NCBI GenBank assembly: GCA_046328715.1
Contig: JAXLWB010000009.1
Span: forward strand, 124,001 to 188,000
DNA length: 64,000 nt
Direction of reading: 5' to 3'
Source of the DNA: JAXLWB01 sp046328715
GTDB lineage: Bacteria; Chloroflexota; Anaerolineae; Caldilineales; Caldilineaceae
How positions within the stretch are numbered: position 1 is the first letter of the stretch; each line of letters starts with the position of its first letter. Shown one piece after another: positions 60,370-64,000 of the stretch. The position numbers and the translations under genes were made by a program. The notes under the pieces are model-generated. The model did no database searches. It was not told the DNA's origin and was given only the letters and a program-made list of their open reading frames with translations.

Positions 60370-60645
60370 ATGCAATTTGCACGTTTTCTGCGTGAGGGAA
60401 TCCGGGCAGGTGCCATTACCTGTACCATCCGCATCTGGACAAGGCCACGCGTAAAAGTCGGAGGACGCTACCGTTTAGGGGAAGGCGAGATTGAAGTTAC
60501 GTCGATCCAACCGATCTCGATTGCAGAAATTACGCCAGAGTTGGCACAGCAATCCGGGTTTGACAGCGTTGACGATCTGCTCAAGATTGCCAAACATGGC
60601 GAAGGTGAAAACATCTACTATATTGAGTTTCGCTATCACGAGTGA
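60370..60645 (+). CDS. Small ASCH/PUA-like domain protein
   Basis: A 91-aa protein with beta-barrel character: 'GAITCTIRIWTRPRVKVGGRYRLGEGEIEV' resembles an ASCH/PUA-like fold, and 'HGEGENIYYIEFRY' forms the last strands. ASCH domains bind RNA or modified nucleosides, but this assignment is by pattern only. It follows the DUF1697 gene by 34 nt. Confidence 0.6.
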   Translation: MQFARFLREGIRAGAITCTIRIWTRPRVKVGGRYRLGEGEIEVTSIQPISIAEITPELAQQSGFDSVDDLLKIAKHGEGENIYYIEFRYHE

Positions 60646-60658
60646 ACGATTGGTGATC

Positions 60659-60734
60659 GATGCTGCAATTGCATGAGAATCGGAGTCTTTTTAGCTTATT
60701 CCCAAGAAGCAAAACTCCAGTTCTAATTTAGAGC
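60659..60734 (-). repeat. Composite repeat, second-hairpin copy
   Basis: Read on the minus strand, GGAGTTTTGCTTC-N-AATAAGCT-N-TTCTCATGCAATTGCAG closely follows 6861-6932 read in the same sense, showing it is the same repeat family. The first hairpin of the composite is absent here. Confidence 0.7.
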
Positions 60735-60956
60735 TTCATTTACGGAGCGACTTCATGCACGAACCGTACAAATCGGGACTTTGGTTTCAGGAATACGCTG
60801 CCCAGTTGAATCTGTTTCTAGGTTAGCATGGCATTCCTGTCATAAGTTGGGTAGGAAGTGCACGTAGTATGTAGTCCTTGGTAATTGGGAAAAACCAATT
60901 ACCCGATTACCAGCTAAACTCAAGTTCGTGGGGTTTTTATACAAGGAGCACAAAGG
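60735..60956. other. Non-coding stretch with a short hairpin
   Basis: No supportable gene. A small hairpin GGTAATTGG (60880-60888) / CCAATTACC (60895-60903) lies upstream of the cupin gene. The rest shows nothing recognisable. Confidence 0.4.
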
Positions 60957-61397
60957 ATGAGCCAATTCCCAAGCCGCACACAACCTTATGCGCTGAAGGT
61001 AGGCCAAGGTTGGACCTATCGCTTTGGCATCGATTTCACAGTAAAGGCCAGTGAGATTGCAACCGCAAGCGGCGTCGCCGTGCTCGAATATGTTACGCAA
61101 CAAGGCGAAGAGCCTCCTGATCATACGCACCCCACCGAGGACGAGATCTTCTACGTGCTGGAGGGTGCACTCACCTTTCGTTGTGGCGAGCAAAGTTTTG
61201 ATGTCGAGAAGGGTGGCTTTATCTTTTTGCCCTGTGGCATCGAACATGGCTATACGATCCGTAGCGCAGAGCCAGTGCGCTTGTTGACAATCACGACGCC
61301 AACTCGTAGGGAGCAGCATGGCGGCTGGGGTGGCTTCGTTGCCGATATGGAGTTGGGCCAGGGTGAGTTGATCGCAACACCCGAGAAGAATAGTTGA
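60957..61397 (+). CDS. Cupin-domain protein
   Basis: A 146-aa single cupin: 'PPDHTHPTEDEIFYVLEG' gives the metal-binding motif 1 (HxHx3-4E) and 'LPCGIEHGYTI' gives the motif-2 histidine. AAGGAG lies upstream of the ATG. It is probably a metal-dependent isomerase, dioxygenase or binding protein acting in the cytosol. No neighbour points to a substrate. Confidence 0.85.
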   Translation: MSQFPSRTQPYALKVGQGWTYRFGIDFTVKASEIATASGVAVLEYVTQQGEEPPDHTHPTEDEIFYVLEGALTFRCGEQSFDVEKGGFIFLPCGIEHGYTIRSAEPVRLLTITTPTRREQHGGWGGFVADMELGQGELIATPEKNS

Positions 61398-61492
61398 GCA
61401 ATTCCTTGCATGGCCATCGAGACCTGCAATGGTTGGTGGCGTTACTCGTCAATTGTCCTTAGCGCTTCAGATTTTATCAACATACAAGGTTT

Positions 61493-61648
61493 ATGATGGA
61501 GCTACCTGCTTATTATCGACCACAACCAGCAGCCAACTGGGATCAGGCAACAATTGGCACCTTTAGCGAGCCTTGGCTGATCCGCAAGGTTTTCCTTGGA
61601 TGGATGACACAATTTGATCGAGGTTTTATGTCACATGCAAACCGTTAG
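61493..61648 (+). pseudogene. Short remnant, 51 codons
   Basis: Two ATGs open a frame of 51 residues ('PAYYRPQPAANWDQATIG') that looks like the start of a longer protein and then stops. No Shine-Dalgarno is obvious. It may be a gene fragment or a small protein. I do not recognise the family. Confidence 0.3.
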
Positions 61649-61707
61649 CAACGATACAGCGATTCCAGCATGGACTATTTACCCACATTGGATGCAAAAA
61701 ATAAACC

Positions 61708-62274
61708 ATGAGTCAACCACTGCGAATTTTGGCCATTTCGGGCAGCCTACGGGCAGGCTCCTCTAATACGGCTGCCTTGCAAGCGCTGTCGATGCTCGCT
61801 CCGGCTGATGTCCTGGTCAAACTGTTTACACAATTGACTGACTTACCCTACTTTAACCCTGATCTGGATGAGACAGAGCGGCTGCCCACCACTGTTCGTG
61901 CTTTTCGTACCCAAGTGGGTGAGGCAGATGGTCTTTTGATTTGCAGTCCTGAATATGCGCATGGCGTGCCAGGGGTGTTGAAAAATGCATTAGATTGGTT
62001 GGTTGGCAGCGTAGAATTTCCCTATAAACCAGTCGCCTTGATCAACATCTCGCCACGTTCGATTCATGCGCACGCCTCGCTCGTTGAAATTCTCACAACA
62101 ATGTCAGCAGCGCTGATCGCCCACCCAGCCTTCACCATCGCGCTGCCGCGCAACCGCCTGGACGTAGCGGGAATGCTCGAAGATCCGTCGATTCGGGCAG
62201 CACTAGAGACAGCGATGGAAGCATTTGTTCAAGCGCTGAAAGAGGTAAAAGATGTGCCCTTTTCTTCAGGTTGA
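61708..62274 (+). CDS. NAD(P)H-dependent FMN reductase-family protein
   Basis: A 188-aa flavodoxin-like protein of the FMN_red family: 'AISGSLRAGSSNTAALQ' binds the FMN phosphate, and 'SPEYAHGVPGVLKNALDW' is the second signature. Members reduce free flavin, quinones, azo dyes or chromate. It could in principle supply reduced flavin to the halogenases 40 kb away, but no context supports that. It is followed by the composite repeat at 62311-62480. Confidence 0.88.
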   Translation: MSQPLRILAISGSLRAGSSNTAALQALSMLAPADVLVKLFTQLTDLPYFNPDLDETERLPTTVRAFRTQVGEADGLLICSPEYAHGVPGVLKNALDWLVGSVEFPYKPVALINISPRSIHAHASLVEILTTMSAALIAHPAFTIALPRNRLDVAGMLEDPSIRAALETAMEAFVQALKEVKDVPFSSG

Positions 62275-62310
62275 TGGTAAAATCACTCATCAAACTTATA
62301 GACACGTTAT

Positions 62311-62480
62311 TTAAACATTGCACAATTTGCCTCAGAACTCAGCCTTTGGAGATTGTGCAATGTTTAAGTGTCATCTCTATTAGCTCTGGACGAGAACCAG
62401 AGTTTTCCAATGCGTTATTTGAGTGGCAAAACTCCCCATCCTGACATTTGTCACCATTCCGCTTCTCATGGCAACCGCAG
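62311..62480 (+). repeat. Composite palindromic repeat element, copy 2
   Basis: The first hairpin (62311-62326 and 62352-62367) has 16-bp perfect arms TTAAACATTGCACAAT / ATTGTGCAATGTTTAA, loop 25 nt. The second is near 62390-62430 (GAGTTTT / AAAACTC). It ends CGCTTCTCATGGCAACCGCAG. The order and orientation of parts match 6861-7010 read on the other strand. Confidence 0.8.
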
Positions 62481-62487
62481 CCTACCT

Positions 62488-64000
62488 ATGAGTACGCCGA
62501 CACTTCAAATCGATAGCCTCGTTCTCTATAAGCAGCGCCCTGCTCGTGTGACAAGCCTGGGCGATAAAAAGATTGAGATTCAAAGCGAAAAAGGCGAGAC
62601 GATCAGCCTGCGTCCCAAGGATGTCGTGCTCCTTCATCCCGGACCCTTGCGCAATCTGCGTGATCTCGCATCTGGTCCGGCTAAGTCGCTTTCCGATGAA
62701 CTGCTAACGGCCTGGGAATTACTGGCTGGAACACAAACCACTTTGCCCGAATTGGCGGAATTAGCCTACGAGGCCTATACCCCTCAGAACGCTTGGCTCA
62801 TCTGGCAACAATTGGTAGATGGCCTTTACTTTAATGGCACCCCGGACGAAATCAGGGTACACAGCGCCGAGACTGTGGCGACGATCCAGTCTAATCGCGC
62901 CGCCAAAGCGGCCGAAGAGCAGGCATGGCAGAATTTTCTCACCCATATCCGTAACGGTGAGGTCGCTGCCAATGAGACTCGCTACCTACAGGATGTGGTT
63001 GCCTTGGCCCTGGAGCAGCGTGATCAAAGCCAGGTATTGCGCCAGTTGGGACGGCCCGAAACCCCGCAAAGTGCCCATGCGCTGCTTTTACAGTGTGGTT
63101 ACTGGACGCCCCATGTCAATCCTTACCCACAACGTTTGAAGCAGAGCACGCAGAGTCCGCAGTTTGCCTTGCCACCTTTGCCAGAAGAAGAGCGGCGCGA
63201 TCTCACTCACCTGCTTGCCTTTGCCATCGACGATGAAGGCTCGCAAGACCCGGATGATGCAATCAGTTGGGTCGGTGATCAGGAAACGGGTGAAGCCAAT
63301 GGACCAAAAATTTGGGTGCACATTGCCGATGTAGCTGCCTTAATTGTGCCTGACAGCCCAACCGATCTCGAAGCGCGAGCACGTTCAGCCAACCTCTACC
63401 TGCCCGAGGGAACCGTCCACATGTTGCCGAGCGCGGCCCAAGACCAATTGGCTTTGGGTTTAAGCGCAGTTTCGCCAGCGCTCTCCTTTTTGCTTGAACT
63501 AACACCCAATGGCGATGCCCATTTGCTTGATCTCACACCGAGCTGGGTGCGAGTGACGCGCCTGAGCTATGCGCAAGCCGAGGAGAAAATTGCAGAGGAA
63601 CCGTTACGTCAACTTTATGCACTTTCGCAGCGTTTTACAGCCAAACGCCTGGCCAATGGAGCAATTGACATCAATCTACCGGAAGTGAAAATCCGTGTGA
63701 AGGAGGGTGAAGTTGCGATCCATAGCCTGCCTCCACTCTGTAGCCGCGATCTGGTGCGCGACGCAATGCTGATGACAGGTGAAGCTGTGGCCCATTATGC
63801 AATCGCACATGATCTCGCACTACCTTTTAGCACCCAGGATGCGAATCCCGAAGCGGAAGGGCTGCCTCGCCAAACTCTTTCCGAGATGTTTGCCCTGCGT
63901 CGTCTACTCAAACCGAGCCGTCAGCAGACAGAGGCTGCCCCCCATGCCGGGTTGGGTCTGCCTGTATATGTGCAGACCACCAGTCCACTGCGCCGCTATA
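62488..64000 (+). CDS. RNase II/RNB-family ribonuclease (3' end outside window)
   Basis: The frame opens at ATG 62488 and continues past the right edge (504 codons seen). After a helical N-terminal region it enters the RNB catalytic domain: 'AIDDEGSQDPDDAISW' carries the acidic residues that hold the two metals, followed by 'VHIADVAALI', 'RSANLYLPEGTVHMLP' and 'SRDLVRDAMLMTGE'. It is a processive 3'-5' exoribonuclease by family. The N-terminus ('LYKQRPARVTSLGDKK') lacks a clear cold-shock OB fold of Escherichia coli RNase R, as in the shorter RNB proteins of cyanobacteria and Chloroflexota. The start lies 8 nt after the composite repeat. Confidence 0.88.
   Translation, partial: MSTPTLQIDSLVLYKQRPARVTSLGDKKIEIQSEKGETISLRPKDVVLLHPGPLRNLRDLASGPAKSLSDELLTAWELLAGTQTTLPELAELAYEAYTPQNAWLIWQQLVDGLYFNGTPDEIRVHSAETVATIQSNRAAKAAEEQAWQNFLTHIRNGEVAANETRYLQDVVALALEQRDQSQVLRQLGRPETPQSAHALLLQCGYWTPHVNPYPQRLKQSTQSPQFALPPLPEEERRDLTHLLAFAIDDEGSQDPDDAISWVGDQETGEANGPKIWVHIADVAALIVPDSPTDLEARARSANLYLPEGTVHMLPSAAQDQLALGLSAVSPALSFLLELTPNGDAHLLDLTPSWVRVTRLSYAQAEEKIAEEPLRQLYALSQRFTAKRLANGAIDINLPEVKIRVKEGEVAIHSLPPLCSRDLVRDAMLMTGEAVAHYAIAHDLALPFSTQDANPEAEGLPRQTLSEMFALRRLLKPSRQQTEAAPHAGLGLPVYVQTTSPLRRY

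Overview
The window looks like chromosomal DNA from a metabolically versatile, secondary-metabolite-producing bacterium. A filamentous Chloroflexota (Herpetosiphon-, Kouleothrix- or Anaerolineae-like) fits best. This is inferred from roughly balanced base composition, ABC1-type kinases, a SARP/NB-ARC regulator, an F420-type protein, many DinB and VOC proteins, and corrinoid methyl transfer. No rRNA, tRNA, CRISPR array or complete insertion sequence was seen.

Region 1 (1-8400, mostly minus strand): a secreted Kelch/PKD protein running off the left edge, two ABC1/UbiB-type kinases on either side of a CPA2 cation/proton antiporter, and a class 3 lipase.

Region 2 (about 8640-31100, minus strand) is the most interesting part: a compact biosynthetic cluster that I read as making a halogenated pyrrole polyketide. 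In transcription order it holds a SARP/NB-ARC regulator, a MinD-like ATPase, a PltE-like acyl dehydrogenase, a PltF-like prolyl-AMP ligase fused to a methyltransferase, two FAD-dependent halogenase-family proteins, a free carrier protein, a C-ACP-KS-AT-KR-ACP megasynthase, a KS-AT-ACP-TE megasynthase and an acetoacetate-decarboxylase-like protein. Proline would be activated, oxidised to a pyrrole on the free carrier, chlorinated, then extended twice with malonate. Three 11-bp tandem repeats next to a -10-like box resemble a SARP operator. The second megasynthase gene is bracketed by inverted copies of an 80-bp palindromic element.

Region 3 (31100-32270): A+T-rich intergenic DNA with a perfect 25-bp inverted repeat and a frameshifted gene remnant.

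Region 4 (32270-47760): catabolism. A minus-strand group encodes a two-subunit Fe-S hydro-lyase, a flavin monooxygenase, a DUF3237 protein, a CocE-type hydrolase and a CaiB-type CoA transferase. Divergent from it, with a 16-bp palindrome between them, is a plus-strand four-gene corrinoid methyl-transfer operon (methyltransferase I, corrinoid protein, methyltransferase II, reductive activator). Then come an aldehyde dehydrogenase, two SDRs and a MaoC/FAS1-type dehydratase on the minus strand.

Region 5 (47970-64000, plus strand): about twenty short, mostly single-gene units (VOC, DinB, SRPBCC, NTF2-like, GyrI-like, AlkD-like, cytidine/blasticidin-deaminase-like, F420-dependent, MoaD-like, cupin, FMN reductase and others). 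It ends in a partial RNase II-type gene. Many gaps carry long near-perfect hairpins, several in related copies across the window.
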